Below, piece by piece: positions 35,320 through 46,617 of a DNA stretch of 64,000 bases; position 1 is the stretch's first letter, and each line of letters begins with the position of its first letter. A program made the translations under genes and the position numbers. Location: positions 5,022,001 to 5,086,000 of the forward strand of contig CP053688.1 in NCBI GenBank assembly GCA_013200995.1. The letters run 5' to 3'. The notes beneath the pieces were generated by a model. It ran no database searches, was not told where the DNA came from, and saw only the letters and a program-made list of their open reading frames with translations. The stretch is from Arthrobacter citreus (GTDB lineage: Bacteria > Bacillota > Bacilli > Bacillales > Bacillaceae_G).

Positions 35320-35346
35320 TTAGCACTCACTAGACAAGAGTGCTAA
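35320..35346 (+). promoter_or_regulatory. CIRCE element (HrcA operator)
   Basis: TTAGCACTC-N9-GAGTGCTAA is a perfect CIRCE inverted repeat directly before hrcA. HrcA binds it and represses the operon, with GroEL modulating HrcA (family knowledge). Confidence 0.98.
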
Positions 35347-35360
35347 TAGAGGTGATAAAC

Positions 35361-36389
35361 ATGTTGACTGAAAGACAGTTATTGATACTACAAATTATTA
35401 TCGATGACTTTATTCGCATGGCACAACCTGTAGGTTCAAGGAGTTTATCTAAAAAAGAAGGTATTTCATTTAGTTCAGCAACGATACGAAATGAGATGGC
35501 TGATTTGGAGGAACTTGGATATATTGAAAAGCCTCATAGCTCTGCGGGTCGAATCCCTTCTGAAAAAGGGTATCGTTTTTATGTAGACCATTTGTTATCA
35601 CCACAGCTTGTTAATGACGATGATGTTCGTTCGATAAAAGGTATTTTTGCCGAGCGTATTTTTGAAATAGAAAAGCTAGTTAAAAATTCGGCTGATATAT
35701 TATCTGATTTAACAAATTACACAACAATTGCACTCGGTCCAAAGGTTACTGAAAATAGGGTTAAAAATATTCAGTTAATTCCAATAGGACCTAATACAGC
35801 CGTATCAATTATTGTAACTGACACAGGGATTGTTAAAAATCGAACAGTTACAATACCACCTGGTGTATCGATGAGTGATATTGAAAAAATGGTAAATATT
35901 TTAAATGAGCGACTAGTAAATGTTCCAATTCATCAAATAAATGACAAGCTTTATAAGGAAATTGCGATGATCTTGCGTTCGCACATTTCAAATTATGAAA
36001 GTGTTATTAAGATGTTTGGTGGCACTATTGACGTACCGATTGAACAAAAACTGTTTTTAAGTGGAAAAACAAATATTTTAGCACAACCTGAATTTCATAA
36101 TGTTGAGACGATGAAAATATTGTTAAACATGATCGAAAAGCAAGATGAACTAAAAAGTATTATTCCGTTTGAACAGATGGGTTTAAGTGTCAAGATTGGT
36201 AAAGAAAATGAAAAGTCTGGATTAGAAAATGTAAGTATCATTAGCGCAACCTACTCTTTAGGTGAAGATCAAATTGGTACAATTGCAGTATTAGGCCCAA
36301 CTCGAATGGAGTATTCTCGAGTAATTTCATTAATGCATTTAATCACAGGACAATTGAATTTATTATTTTCATCTAAGGATGTTGAATAA
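35361..36389 (+). CDS. hrcA: heat-inducible transcription repressor HrcA
   Basis: HrcA represses class I heat-shock operons by binding CIRCE. The 342 residues start [18 protein letters not shown]; the winged-helix part includes [33 protein letters not shown] in overlapping pieces, followed by the HrcA GAF-like dimerisation domain. The ATG at 35361 follows GAGGTGA (35349-35355); the CIRCE lies 14 bp upstream, so it self-regulates. Confidence 0.97.
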   Translation: MLTERQLLILQIIIDDFIRMAQPVGSRSLSKKEGISFSSATIRNEMADLEELGYIEKPHSSAGRIPSEKGYRFYVDHLLSPQLVNDDDVRSIKGIFAERIFEIEKLVKNSADILSDLTNYTTIALGPKVTENRVKNIQLIPIGPNTAVSIIVTDTGIVKNRTVTIPPGVSMSDIEKMVNILNERLVNVPIHQINDKLYKEIAMILRSHISNYESVIKMFGGTIDVPIEQKLFLSGKTNILAQPEFHNVETMKILLNMIEKQDELKSIIPFEQMGLSVKIGKENEKSGLENVSIISATYSLGEDQIGTIAVLGPTRMEYSRVISLMHLITGQLNLLFSSKDVE

Positions 36390-36446
36390 ATCCATTGTGA
36401 AAAGAAACAATGGATTACATATAAAAAATTAGGAGGTGAAGGTGAC

Positions 36447-37034
36447 ATGACAGAACGTCAGGAAGAACTTTTAAATGATGAAGCTGTAAATGATGAAGTA
36501 GTGAATGAAGAAACTACTGTTGAAGAGCCTTCAATCTTTACAGAAGAAAAAACAGAAGACCAATCTGAAGTAGTTGATTCGACTGATGATGAGCTTTCAA
36601 AGCTTCGTGCTGAAGTAGATGAGAAGGAAAATAAATACTTACGTCTACATGCTGACTTCGAAAATTATAAGCGTCGAGCACTTTTAGACCAACAAGCTTT
36701 AATGACTTATCGTGCTCAAAGCTTAGTATCTGATTTATTACCAGTACTAGATAATTTCGAACGCGCATTACAAGTTGAAGCAACAGAAGAGCAAACTGCT
36801 TCTTTAAAACAAGGTATGGAAATGGTGTACCGTTTGTTAGTAGAAGCTGTGAAAAAAGAAGGAGTAGAAGAAATCCCAGCACTTGGTGAACAATTCGATC
36901 CGAATTTCCATCAAGCTGTTATGCAAGAAAGTGATGCTTCTAAACCATCTAATGAAGTTCTACAAGAATTTCAAAAAGGCTATAAACTAAAGGATCGAGT
37001 AATCCGTGCATCAATGGTTAAAGTAAACGAGTAA
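36447..37034 (+). CDS. grpE: nucleotide exchange factor GrpE
   Basis: GrpE releases ADP from DnaK. The 195 residues have a long acidic disordered N-terminus (about 1-45), then the coiled-coil helix ([28 protein letters not shown] in part) and a C-terminal beta domain ending [20 protein letters not shown] gives a strong ribosome site. Second gene of the CIRCE operon. Confidence 0.96.
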   Translation: MTERQEELLNDEAVNDEVVNEETTVEEPSIFTEEKTEDQSEVVDSTDDELSKLRAEVDEKENKYLRLHADFENYKRRALLDQQALMTYRAQSLVSDLLPVLDNFERALQVEATEEQTASLKQGMEMVYRLLVEAVKKEGVEEIPALGEQFDPNFHQAVMQESDASKPSNEVLQEFQKGYKLKDRVIRASMVKVNE

Positions 37035-37109
37035 TCATACTTGCGTCTATTTAGACGCTAATATAAATATAAAATTAAAATACTAAAAGATAACTTTTGT
37101 AGATTTTAG

Positions 37110-38945
<1,836 letters not shown>

Positions 38946-38974
38946 ATTAGAATATAAATATCTAAAAAATGAGG

Positions 38975-39010
38975 AAGTCAAAGTCAGGGTAGCCTTGGCT
39001 TTGACTTTTT
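38975..39010 (+). terminator. hairpin between dnaK and dnaJ
   Basis: AAGTCAAAG/CTTTGACTT (38975-38983 with 38999-39007), extended by weaker pairs, has a TTTTT tail. Probably a partial terminator lowering dnaJ relative to dnaK. Confidence 0.75.
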
Positions 39011-39170
39011 CTCATGTTAAGAAAGTATAAAATGGTAGCGAAATGAGCTCTCGATCTAGTTGCCAATTTTAGGAATAAAGGATAAGTGAAGCTAGGCCTC
39101 TGACTTCTCCTAAAAGATAAGTTAGTCGACAAGTTTTCTTTATTTTCTTTAAGAAAAGCATAGGATATGT

Positions 39171-39176
39171 TAAAAT
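39171..39176 (+). promoter_or_regulatory. possible -10 of a dnaJ promoter
   Basis: TAAAAT lies 34 bp before the dnaJ ATG without a good -35. Given the hairpin after dnaK, a separate weak promoter is plausible. Confidence 0.3.
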
Positions 39177-39209
39177 ATTCTTTATGTGAAAGGAGCGGAT
39201 TGAAACACT

Positions 39210-40334
39210 ATGAGTAAACGTGATTACTATGATGTGCTTGGCGTGAGTAAAAGTGCATCACAAGATGAAATAAAAAAATCGTTTCGTAAATTAGCAAAAA
39301 CATATCATCCGGATGTTAATAAGGATCCTGATGCCCCTGAAAAGTTTAAAGAGGTACAAGAAGCATACGAAAACTTATCAGACGATCAAAAACGCGCTCA
39401 TTATGATCAGTTTGGTCATACAGATCCTAACCAAGGATTCGGTGGTGGCGGCGGATTCGGTGGCTTTGAAGATATTTTCAGTCAGTTTTTTGGTGGTGGT
39501 GGCGGTGGACGACGTCGTGATCCGAACGCACCAAGAGCTGGAGCTGATTTACAATATACAATGACAATTCAGTTTGAAGAAGCGGCATTTGGAATGGAAA
39601 GAGAAATTGAAATTCCAACTGAAGAAACTTGTCATACATGTAGCGGTTCAGGTGCGAAGCCTGGTACGTCAAAAGAAACATGTAATCATTGTCATGGTTC
39701 AGGTCAAATGAGTGTTGAACAAAATACGCCATTTGGACGTATTGTAAACCGTACGACATGTTCACACTGTCAAGGTACTGGACAGATGATTAAAGATAAA
39801 TGTAATACTTGTCATGGCGCTGGTCGAGTGAAAACTCGTAAGAAAATCATGGTAAAAGTACCAGCTGGTATTGATGACGGACAACAAATTCGTCTTTCAG
39901 GTCAAGGAGAACCAGGTAAAAATGGTGGTCCTGCTGGAGACTTGTATATTGCATTCCACGTTCGTGAGCATGAATTCTTCGAAAGAGATGGAAATGATGT
40001 TTACTGTGAACTTCCATTAACTTTTGCACAAGCTGCATTAGGTGATGAAGTTGAGGTTCCAACATTACATGGTAAAGTTAAAACAAAAATTCCTGCTGGA
40101 ACGCAAACTGGTACAAGAATGCGTTTAAAAGGTAAAGGAATTAAAGATGTACGTGGATATGGTCAAGGGGATCAACACGTTATCATAAAAGTTATCACAC
40201 CAACAAAACTAACAAGCCGTCAAAAAGAATTGCTTGAAGAGTTTTATAATATTGGAAAAGGTCAAAAAGACGATAAACATGATTCTTTCTTTACAAAGTT
40301 AAAACGTGCAGTAAAGAATTTTGGCGAACAGTAA
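39210..40334 (+). CDS. dnaJ: co-chaperone DnaJ (Hsp40)
   Basis: DnaJ delivers substrates to DnaK and stimulates its ATPase. The 374 residues are a full type I protein: J domain with YHPDVNKD near residue 33, a Gly/Phe-rich region ([20 protein letters not shown]), four zinc-binding repeats ([32 protein letters not shown]) and the C-terminal substrate-binding domain. The ATG at 39210 follows AAAGGAG, somewhat distant. It ends the heat-shock gene group. Confidence 0.97.
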   Translation: MSKRDYYDVLGVSKSASQDEIKKSFRKLAKTYHPDVNKDPDAPEKFKEVQEAYENLSDDQKRAHYDQFGHTDPNQGFGGGGGFGGFEDIFSQFFGGGGGGRRRDPNAPRAGADLQYTMTIQFEEAAFGMEREIEIPTEETCHTCSGSGAKPGTSKETCNHCHGSGQMSVEQNTPFGRIVNRTTCSHCQGTGQMIKDKCNTCHGAGRVKTRKKIMVKVPAGIDDGQQIRLSGQGEPGKNGGPAGDLYIAFHVREHEFFERDGNDVYCELPLTFAQAALGDEVEVPTLHGKVKTKIPAGTQTGTRMRLKGKGIKDVRGYGQGDQHVIIKVITPTKLTSRQKELLEEFYNIGKGQKDDKHDSFFTKLKRAVKNFGEQ

Positions 40335-40479
40335 AATAAGTTATTAATTCAGTACGTTAGTATAGGTAAAAAGTGGAAACACTAAATAGAAGAAGTTATA
40401 AAATGGCACCCTCTAAATCTGATTATGATTAGAGGGTATTGCCAAGTATAGAAGAGAGTATGAATGGAGTTGGTAGTTA

Positions 40480-41430
40480 ATGAAATGGTCAGAGTTAAGT
40501 ATTCACACTACACAGGATGCGGTTGAACCGATTTCTAATATTTTACACGAAGCTGGTGCAAGTGGTGTTGTCATTGAGGATGTGTTTGATTTGACGAAGG
40601 AGCGAGCACAGGTTTACGGTGAAATCTACCAGCTTAACCCAAAAGATTATCCAGAGGAAGGTGTAATTGTTAAAGCATACCTTCCTGTGAATAGTTTTTT
40701 AAACGATACGATCGATGGAATTAAAGAAGCTATTAATAATTTAATAGCGTTTGATATTGATTTAGGTAAAAATACATTTGCTGTTCACGAAGTAAACGAA
40801 GAAGATTGGGCCACTGCTTGGAAAAAGTATTATCATCCAATCGCAATTTCAGATCGTTTTACAATTGTACCATCTTGGGAAGAGTATGAACCAAAATCAT
40901 CTGACGAGTTAATTATCGAGTTAGACCCTGGTATGGCATTTGGTACTGGTACACATCCGACAACAGTTATGTGTATACGTGCCCTTGAGAAAGTCGTAAA
41001 ATCAACAGACAGAGTAATCGATGTTGGGACAGGTTCAGGAGTACTAAGTATTGCAGCGGCTAAACTTGGTTCTTCAAATATTGAAGCTTATGACTTAGAC
41101 GATGTGGCAGTTCGAAGTGCTAGGGAAAATGTTGAATTAAACAAAGTAGATGATGTAGTAAAAGTTGGACAAGGTAACTTACTACAAGGTATTGAAGGAC
41201 CGTTCCAAGTTGTAGTTGCTAATTTACTTGCTGAGATTATCCTTCGTTTTGTTGACGATGTATATAATGTTTTAGAACCAGGTGGAACATTTATTTCTTC
41301 AGGCATAATTGGGGCTAAGCAACAAGATATTGAAGATGAATTGAAACGTGTTGGTTTTGTAGTGTTGGAAGTATTACATTTAGATGACTGGGTTGCAATT
41401 ATTGCAAAAAAACCAGCTCAAGGAATGTAA
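40480..41430 (+). CDS. prmA: ribosomal protein L11 methyltransferase
   Basis: PrmA trimethylates L11 with SAM. The 316 residues have an N-terminal L11-recognition domain (about 1-55), then [30 protein letters not shown], the SAM loop [16 protein letters not shown] and [10 protein letters not shown]. rsmE begins one base after its stop. The order prmA-rsmE-mtaB matches B. subtilis yqeT-yqeU-yqeV. Confidence 0.96.
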   Translation: MKWSELSIHTTQDAVEPISNILHEAGASGVVIEDVFDLTKERAQVYGEIYQLNPKDYPEEGVIVKAYLPVNSFLNDTIDGIKEAINNLIAFDIDLGKNTFAVHEVNEEDWATAWKKYYHPIAISDRFTIVPSWEEYEPKSSDELIIELDPGMAFGTGTHPTTVMCIRALEKVVKSTDRVIDVGTGSGVLSIAAAKLGSSNIEAYDLDDVAVRSARENVELNKVDDVVKVGQGNLLQGIEGPFQVVVANLLAEIILRFVDDVYNVLEPGGTFISSGIIGAKQQDIEDELKRVGFVVLEVLHLDDWVAIIAKKPAQGM

Positions 41431-41431
41431 T

Positions 41432-42184
41432 ATGCAAAGATATTTTATAGAAGAAACGCAACTTCAGAATGATACTGTTACAATAACTGGTGATGATGCA
41501 CATCATATCGCAAATGTTATGCGAATGAAACCAGAACAAGAAATTATTTGTATAGTACAAGGATCTTCAACTGTTCGTTGTTCACTTACAAATATTTCTA
41601 GTGAACAAATAACTGCTGCTGTTGTAGAATATGTTGAGAATACTAATGAACTACCAATATCAATTACGATTGCTAGTGGTCTACCAAAAGGTGATAAACT
41701 AGAATTGATCATACAAAAAAGTACAGAACTTGGAGCAAGTAGTTTTTTACCATTTGCTGCAGCTAGATCAATTGTTAAACTAGACGATAAAAAAGCTGGT
41801 AAAAAAGTTGAAAGATGGCAAAAGATTGCAAAGGAAGCGGCTGAACAATCTTACCGATTTATAGTGCCAACTGTTGAACAACCAGTTTCTTTTCAACAAT
41901 TACTTAACTCAATACAGCATTATGATGCGTGTATTGTTGCATATGAAGAAAGTGCAAAAATAGGAGAATCAGCAGGGCTTGTTCAAACATTCCAGTCATT
42001 AAAAGAAGGCTCGCGATTATTAGTCGTGTTTGGCCCAGAGGGTGGTCTGTCTGATAAAGAAGTTGATCAGCTAGAAGCAAAAGGTGCTATGTTATGTGGG
42101 CTTGGGCCTCGAATTTTACGTACTGAAACTGCACCATTTTATGTTTTAGCTGCTGCCTCCTTTCATTTTGAATTAATGAGGTGA
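41432..42184 (+). CDS. rsmE: 16S rRNA (uracil-1498-N3)-methyltransferase
   Basis: A SPOUT-class methyltransferase of 250 residues. An N-terminal PUA-like part (MQRYFIEETQ ... DDAHHIANVMRM) precedes the knotted SAM fold with IQKSTELGASSFLPF, FGPEGGLSDKEV and LGPRILRTETAP. The ATG at 41432 has AAGGA 7 bases upstream; an open extension overlapping prmA is not needed. Confidence 0.95.
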   Translation: MQRYFIEETQLQNDTVTITGDDAHHIANVMRMKPEQEIICIVQGSSTVRCSLTNISSEQITAAVVEYVENTNELPISITIASGLPKGDKLELIIQKSTELGASSFLPFAAARSIVKLDDKKAGKKVERWQKIAKEAAEQSYRFIVPTVEQPVSFQQLLNSIQHYDACIVAYEESAKIGESAGLVQTFQSLKEGSRLLVVFGPEGGLSDKEVDQLEAKGAMLCGLGPRILRTETAPFYVLAAASFHFELMR

Positions 42185-42188
42185 AGAA

Positions 42189-43523
42189 ATGCCAGAAGTA
42201 GCTTTTCATACATTAGGCTGTAAAGTTAACCATTACGAAACAGAAGCAATTTGGCAGCTGTTTAAAGCAGCGGGCTATGATCGTACTGAATATGAAAGTA
42301 AAGCTGATGTTTATGTAATTAATACGTGTACAGTTACAAATACAGGTGACAAAAAAAGTAGGCAAGTAATCCGACGTGCTGTGCGTAAAAACCCAGATGC
42401 AGTAATTTGTGTAACTGGATGTTATGCACAAACATCTCCAGCGGAAATCATGGCGATTCCTGGGGTGGATATTGTTGTTGGTACACAGGATCGTACTAAA
42501 ATGCTTGATTATATTGAACAATTTCGCGTAGAACGTCAACCAATTAATGGCGTAGGAAATATTATGAAAGCTCGAGTTTATGAAGAGTTAGACGTACCTG
42601 CTTTTACAGATCGTACGCGTGCTTCTTTAAAAATTCAAGAGGGCTGTAATAACTTCTGTACGTTCTGTATTATTCCTTGGGCTCGTGGTTTAATGCGCTC
42701 ACGTGATCCAAAGGAAGTTGTTAAACAAGCAACTCAATTAGTTGAATCAGGCTATAAAGAAATCGTTTTAACTGGTATTCATACAGGTGGATACGGTCAA
42801 GACATGAAGGATTATAACTTATCAATGCTATTAAAAGATTTACAAACAGTTGAAGGCTTAAAGCGTGTTCGTATTTCTTCAATCGAAGCTAGTCAAATTA
42901 CAGATGAAGTAATCGAAGTACTTCGTCATTCAAATATTGTAGTACGTCATTTACACGTACCTTTACAATCAGGATCTGATACTGTCTTAAAACGTATGCG
43001 TCGTAAATATACTATGGCAGAATTTGCTGAAAGAATTGAAAAATTACGTGAAGTATTACCAAACTGTTCAATTACATCTGATGTAATCGTAGGATTCCCA
43101 GGTGAAACTGAAGAAGAGTTTATGGAAACATACAACTTCATTCTAGACAATAAATTCTCAGAATTACACGTATTCCCATATTCAAAACGTACTGGTACAC
43201 CAGCTGCACGTATGGAAGATCAAGTTGACGAAGAAATTAAAAATCAACGCGTACACCGTTTAATTGAATTATCAAATCAACTTGCAAAAGAATACGCATC
43301 AATGTTTGATGGAGATGTATTAGAAGTTATTCCGGAAGAAAAATATGCGGAAAATGGCGCAGTTGGACAATTAATTGGTTACACAGACAATTATCTAAAA
43401 GTCGTGTTCGAAGGAACAGAAGACATGATCGGTAAAATTGTAAAAGTCAAAATCGCTGAAGCTGGTTATCCAGTAAATAAAGGTGAATTTGTCCGAGTTT
43501 TAGAAGACGTTACTGTTAACTAA
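42189..43523 (+). CDS. mtaB: tRNA (t6A37) methylthiotransferase MtaB
   Basis: MtaB converts t6A37 to ms2t6A37 in tRNAs reading ANN codons. The 444 residues show the N-terminal UPF0004 domain (FHTLGCKVNHYETEA, NTCTVTN, CVTGCYAQ with cluster Cys), the radical SAM cluster CNNFCTFC near residues 153-160 and a C-terminal TRAM domain. GAGGTGAAG overlaps the rsmE stop, so coupling is likely. It is the last gene of the conserved block. Confidence 0.96.
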   Translation: MPEVAFHTLGCKVNHYETEAIWQLFKAAGYDRTEYESKADVYVINTCTVTNTGDKKSRQVIRRAVRKNPDAVICVTGCYAQTSPAEIMAIPGVDIVVGTQDRTKMLDYIEQFRVERQPINGVGNIMKARVYEELDVPAFTDRTRASLKIQEGCNNFCTFCIIPWARGLMRSRDPKEVVKQATQLVESGYKEIVLTGIHTGGYGQDMKDYNLSMLLKDLQTVEGLKRVRISSIEASQITDEVIEVLRHSNIVVRHLHVPLQSGSDTVLKRMRRKYTMAEFAERIEKLREVLPNCSITSDVIVGFPGETEEEFMETYNFILDNKFSELHVFPYSKRTGTPAARMEDQVDEEIKNQRVHRLIELSNQLAKEYASMFDGDVLEVIPEEKYAENGAVGQLIGYTDNYLKVVFEGTEDMIGKIVKVKIAEAGYPVNKGEFVRVLEDVTVN

Positions 43524-43534
43524 GAACTATAAAT

Positions 43535-43582
43535 AAAAGGATAGATATTCTAGAAAAAATCTAGGGCATCTATCCTTTTTTA
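43535..43582 (+). terminator. terminator after mtaB
   Basis: The outer stem 43535-43546/43568-43579 and an inner CTAGA/TCTAG stem are followed by a T run. Confidence 0.9.
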
Positions 43583-43664
43583 TTTTGGCTTGATAAAAAA
43601 TGGCCGAACTATTTAGTATGTATTCCAAACATCCATACAAAATATAAATACGGAGGTGATTCAT

Positions 43665-43859
43665 ATGACAAAGCACAATCGATCAAGAGATACTGACGAT
43701 AACCATATCCACGTTGCTACCAACTCATACTTAGATACGAGTGAGAATGATTCTAATAAAATTAATTATGACGAAGGTGGTAGCCCGTACTTAGATACAA
43801 GTGATGATGCATCATCCGCAGCAAACACAAGACGCGGAGCTCCATATTTGAATACATGA
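43665..43859 (+). CDS. small disordered protein with three YLDT-type repeats, unrecognised
   Basis: A 64-residue hydrophilic protein (MTKHNRSRDTDDNHIHVATN, then repeats) that I do not recognise. The motif YLDT or YLNT recurs at residues 22-25, 42-45 and 61-64, with contexts NSYLDTSEND, GSPYLDTSDD and GAPYLNT; the last copy is the C-terminus. It has no membrane segment and no Cys, and is rich in Asp, Asn and Ser. GGAGGTGAT (43652-43660), a full match to the 16S rRNA tail, lies 4 bases before the ATG, so it is probably well translated. Own terminator. A small spore or stress protein is possible but unproven. Confidence 0.75.
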   Translation: MTKHNRSRDTDDNHIHVATNSYLDTSENDSNKINYDEGGSPYLDTSDDASSAANTRRGAPYLNT

Positions 43860-43891
43860 TAATAGCAGATTGAGCAATGGGTAGAGGAACT

Positions 43892-43936
43892 AAAAAAAAC
43901 CAAACATCCCCATCACGGTAAGGTTTGGTTTTTTTC
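43892..43936. terminator. bidirectional terminator
   Basis: AAAAAACCAAAC and GTTTGGTTTTTT around a 17-base loop end both the YLDT gene and the convergent oxidoreductase gene. Confidence 0.85.
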
Positions 43937-43950
43937 CCTTTCCCTGCTCC

Positions 43951-44619
43951 CTAATCTAATGCTGCTTTATTAATATCTTCAACTTCAATAAATGGTTTAG
44001 GGTACCCATTCTTTGCAATATTGATCATTGCTCGACCAATTTGTTGCGAAGTTGTTATCGAGTTCGGGAAGAGTTTTTTTAAGACAGGATAAATCGGTTT
44101 TGTTATGTCATAAATGCTTTGATATAATTTAGTTTTTGATTTTATATCCTTATGTGGAATAATTGCACCGGGACGGAACATATATGCACCCTTAAACGGT
44201 AATTTTAATAAGTCATTTTCTGTTTTTCCTTTTACTCTTGCCCACATAGTGCGACCTTTTTCCGTGGTATCAGTGCCAGAACCTGTAACGTAAATAAAAG
44301 TCATTTGCAGATTCAATTTCGATAATGTGCGTGCGATTGAGATTGTAAGATCATAAGTAATTTTGCGATATTCTTCCTCTGACATCCTAAAGGATGATAC
44401 GCCAAGACAAAAGAAACAAGCATCAAATCCTGTTAACTGATTTTCAATTTGAGATAAATCAAACAGATTATTGTGTTTAATTTCATGAAATTTATCGTGT
44501 TGGATTCCAGTCACACTGCGACCAACTGAGTAAATCGAATTGACAGTTGGATCTTGCAAGCATTCTTTTAAAACACTCTGACCAACCATTCCGGTTGCTC
44601 CAAAAAGTATAACTTTCAT
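43951..44619 (-). CDS. NAD(P)-binding oxidoreductase, atypical SDR
   Basis: A 222-residue Rossmann protein of the NmrA/HTATIP2-like atypical SDR group. The dinucleotide loop GATGMVGQS is at residues 7-15, then CFFCLGVSSF and FIYVTGSGTDTTEKG. Substrate unknown. It follows the TetR gene (63-bp gap), and its leader at 44644-44663 carries a copy of the operator found before that gene, so the TetR protein probably controls it directly. Confidence 0.85.
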   Translation of the reverse strand: MKVILFGATGMVGQSVLKECLQDPTVNSIYSVGRSVTGIQHDKFHEIKHNNLFDLSQIENQLTGFDACFFCLGVSSFRMSEEEYRKITYDLTISIARTLSKLNLQMTFIYVTGSGTDTTEKGRTMWARVKGKTENDLLKLPFKGAYMFRPGAIIPHKDIKSKTKLYQSIYDITKPIYPVLKKLFPNSITTSQQIGRAMINIAKNGYPKPFIEVEDINKAALD

Positions 44620-44643
44620 AACGTAACCTCCTAAATTTTATTA

Positions 44644-44663
44644 ATAAATAAACATTCATTTAA
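44644..44663. promoter_or_regulatory. operator copy 2, before the oxidoreductase gene
   Basis: ATAAATAAACATTCATTTAA matches the palindrome before the TetR gene at 16 of 20 positions. Confidence 0.65.
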
Positions 44664-44681
44664 AAATGAAGAAGATGAGGT

Positions 44682-45254
44682 TTATGCCTTAATAGCATCC
44701 CAGCTCATCTGTATAGCTTTATTAAGTGTACTTTCATCAAGGGTGAATTGACCTTTGATATGATTCTTTGCTAATTGTGAGATCGGTAACATCGAATACA
44801 TAACTAATAAGTTAACGTCCTCTTGTTTAATTAATAATTGTTTTTTTCCGTTTTCAAACATGTCAAAGACTTGTGCAAACAGATTAGAGCTTTCATCAAG
44901 GCACCAATTTTGTAGTAAAGGTGAGTTAGATACTTGCTCTATAAAGAGGAAGTAATCACTATTCTTCATTATAAATTCAACGAAGTTTCTTGTATAATTT
45001 TCAAATTGTAGTCTAGTAGATTCAGTATTGTCAACGCCTTTAATAACGGAGTCACTCATTAATCGTTTGGATTTTAGATAACTCTCTTTTAACATGTCCT
45101 CCTTATTTTCGAAATAAATATAAATGGTTGCAGCAGATACATTTGCTTTTTTAGCGATTTTTGAAATAGATATTTCTGAAAAACCAATTTCATTTACAAG
45201 TTGAATCGTAGCGTTAAAAATTGCTTCTGTTTTATTTTCATCTCTAAGTCTCAT
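44682..45254 (-). CDS. TetR/AcrR family transcriptional regulator
   Basis: A 190-residue repressor-type protein. The HTH is at about residues 8-55: EAIFNATIQLVNEIGF, ISISKIAKKANVSAATIYIYFENKEDML. A helical ligand domain follows. ATG 45254 is chosen over TTG 45260; neither has a strong SD. A perfect palindrome lies 9 bp upstream, suggesting autoregulation, and the adjacent oxidoreductase is the likely target. Confidence 0.88.
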   Translation of the reverse strand: MRLRDENKTEAIFNATIQLVNEIGFSEISISKIAKKANVSAATIYIYFENKEDMLKESYLKSKRLMSDSVIKGVDNTESTRLQFENYTRNFVEFIMKNSDYFLFIEQVSNSPLLQNWCLDESSNLFAQVFDMFENGKKQLLIKQEDVNLLVMYSMLPISQLAKNHIKGQFTLDESTLNKAIQMSWDAIKA

Positions 45255-45263
45255 GAGCAAATA

Positions 45264-45283
45264 ATAAATGATTATTCATTTAT
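45264..45283. promoter_or_regulatory. operator copy 1, before the TetR gene
   Basis: ATAAATGA-TTAT-TCATTTAT is a perfect 8-bp inverted repeat with a 4-bp centre. Confidence 0.75.
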
Positions 45284-45452
45284 AGTCAATGTTAAACCCG
45301 AAAAATGAGTATTTAGATTATGTAAAAAAACATTAAAAAATACTAATAAAACAAGTAGTTAGTATCTAATTGAGATGAATTATCGAATGTAATTAGGGAA
45401 TAGTAAAATTTGTAGTTTCAAAAGTCTTATTATTTAGAAGGATGGTGTCATT

Positions 45453-46319
45453 ATGAATGAATTCGAGTGGGACAAGTCTTATTCTGCTAAGAATAAGGAA
45501 TTTAAAATTATCAAATACGGTAAAAAAAGTTTAGGGACGATTGTGCTTTCATCAATGCTTGCGTTAGGAATGTCATCTACTAGTTATGCATTTGGTAAAG
45601 GTTCAGAAGGTCCAGATGTATATGTTGTACAAGGTATGTTGAAATCGATAGGTAGTTACTCAGGTAAGATTACTGGACATTATAATTATTTAACGATTAA
45701 AGGTGTAAAATATTATCAAAAGACACATGGATTACCAGTTACTGGTGCAGTAGATCCGAATACTTTTTCATCAATCATGCACTCATATGAATCAGTAAAA
45801 GCTGGCGGAGGAACTGGCGGCGCAGGTGAAGGCGGCGGTGCTGGTGGCGGCGCAGGTGAAGGCGGCGGTGCTGGCGGAGGAGCTGGTGGCGGCGCAGGTG
45901 AAGGCGGCGGTGCTGGCGGAGGAGCTGGTGGTGGCGCAGGTGAAGGTGGCGGTGCTGGCGGAGGAGCTGGTGGTGGCGCAGGTGAAGGCGGCGGTGCTGG
46001 CGGAGGAGCTGGTGGTGGCGCAGGTGAAGGCGGCGGTGCTGGCGGAGGAGCTGGTGGCGGCGCAGGTGAAGGCGGTGGCCAAGGTGGAGGAACTGGTGGT
46101 GGCACAGGTGAAGGCGGCGGCCAAGGTGGCGGAACAGAGCAACCTCAACCAGGTAAAGGCGGAACAGAACAACCTCAACCAGGAAAAGGTGGAACAGAAC
46201 AGCCTCAACCAGGTAAAGGCGGAACGGAACAGCCTCAACCAGGTAAAGGTGGAAATGAACAACCTGAGCCAGAAAAAGGTGGCAATGAAAATCCTCCACC
46301 AAGTAAAGGTGGAAATTAA
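45453..46319 (+). CDS. secreted peptidoglycan-binding-like protein with long glycine-rich repeats
   Basis: This 288-residue protein has a signal-like segment (basic 24-25, hydrophobic 28-40, cleavage probably after SYA at 46), a peptidoglycan-binding-domain-like part (about 50-110: VYVVQGMLKSIGSYSGKITG, VKYYQKTHGLPVTGAVDPNT), then about 170 residues of low complexity. Five copies of the 14-residue unit AGEGGGAGGGAGGG plus variants are followed by four TEQPQPGKGG units and two altered ones (NEQPEPEKGG, NENPPPSKGG). The DNA there is a 42-bp tandem repeat, much richer in GC than its surroundings. The PQPGKGG tail could lie in or span the wall. Function unknown; the repeat array should vary in length between strains. 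Confidence 0.85.
   Translation: MNEFEWDKSYSAKNKEFKIIKYGKKSLGTIVLSSMLALGMSSTSYAFGKGSEGPDVYVVQGMLKSIGSYSGKITGHYNYLTIKGVKYYQKTHGLPVTGAVDPNTFSSIMHSYESVKAGGGTGGAGEGGGAGGGAGEGGGAGGGAGGGAGEGGGAGGGAGGGAGEGGGAGGGAGGGAGEGGGAGGGAGGGAGEGGGAGGGAGGGAGEGGGQGGGTGGGTGEGGGQGGGTEQPQPGKGGTEQPQPGKGGTEQPQPGKGGTEQPQPGKGGNEQPEPEKGGNENPPPSKGGN
45805..46128 (+). repeat. 42-bp tandem repeats coding the glycine-rich array
   Basis: The units encode AGEGGGAGGGAGGG, about five full copies plus shorter or changed ones at both ends. GC content is far above that of the window. Confidence 0.85.
46129..46316 (+). repeat. 30-bp tandem repeats coding TEQPQPGKGG
   Basis: Four near-identical units and two diverged ones at the 3' end of the glycine-rich gene. 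Confidence 0.85.
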
Positions 46320-46360
46320 GAAGCTTATAGTTGAAACAATGATCGTATAATCGATTAGAA

Positions 46361-46406
46361 GAGGGTGAACCAAAAGTCTAACTTTTAGGTGCATCCTCAT
46401 TTTTAA
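46361..46406 (+). terminator. terminator after the glycine-rich protein gene
   Basis: The inner stem AAAAGT/ACTTTT, a CC/GG step and the outer GAGGG/TCCTC stem are followed by ATTTTT. Confidence 0.8.
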
Positions 46407-46561
46407 TTTGATAGGAAATACTTAATAGAAGAGTAGTCGAAATAACGGGTGGAATGCAATTAAGAAGCCAAAAACTTAAAATAAAAGCCCGCGCACAAAT
46501 ATAATTCAGAATCAGCTAATATTAGTAAAAATGCAATTATAATTAAAATGAATCTAAATGG
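46407..46561. other. intergenic stretch, nothing recognised
   Basis: AT-rich; no coding frame or motif seen. Confidence 0.4.
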
Positions 46562-46617
46562 AAAAAGGGGCCTCCTATTCGCCAGTTATGCTGACTTTTA
46601 GGACTGCCCCTATTTTT
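46562..46617 (-). terminator. terminator of the symporter operon
   Basis: AAAAAGGGGC and GCCCCTATTTTT pair around an inner CCAGT/ACTGG-like stem. In the minus direction it begins at the stop codon of the carrier gene and ends in a T run. Confidence 0.75.

Noticed and set aside
39313..39564. Plus-strand overlapping frame within dnaJ
   Set aside because: It comes from the Gly-rich DnaJ segment in another frame, with no ribosome site or likeness to a protein.
45826..46350. Long frames in the other frames of the glycine-rich repeat (plus and minus strands, up to 202 residues)
   Set aside because: They are by-products of the 42-bp and 30-bp repeats without ribosome sites; the signal peptide and binding domain belong to the 45453 frame.
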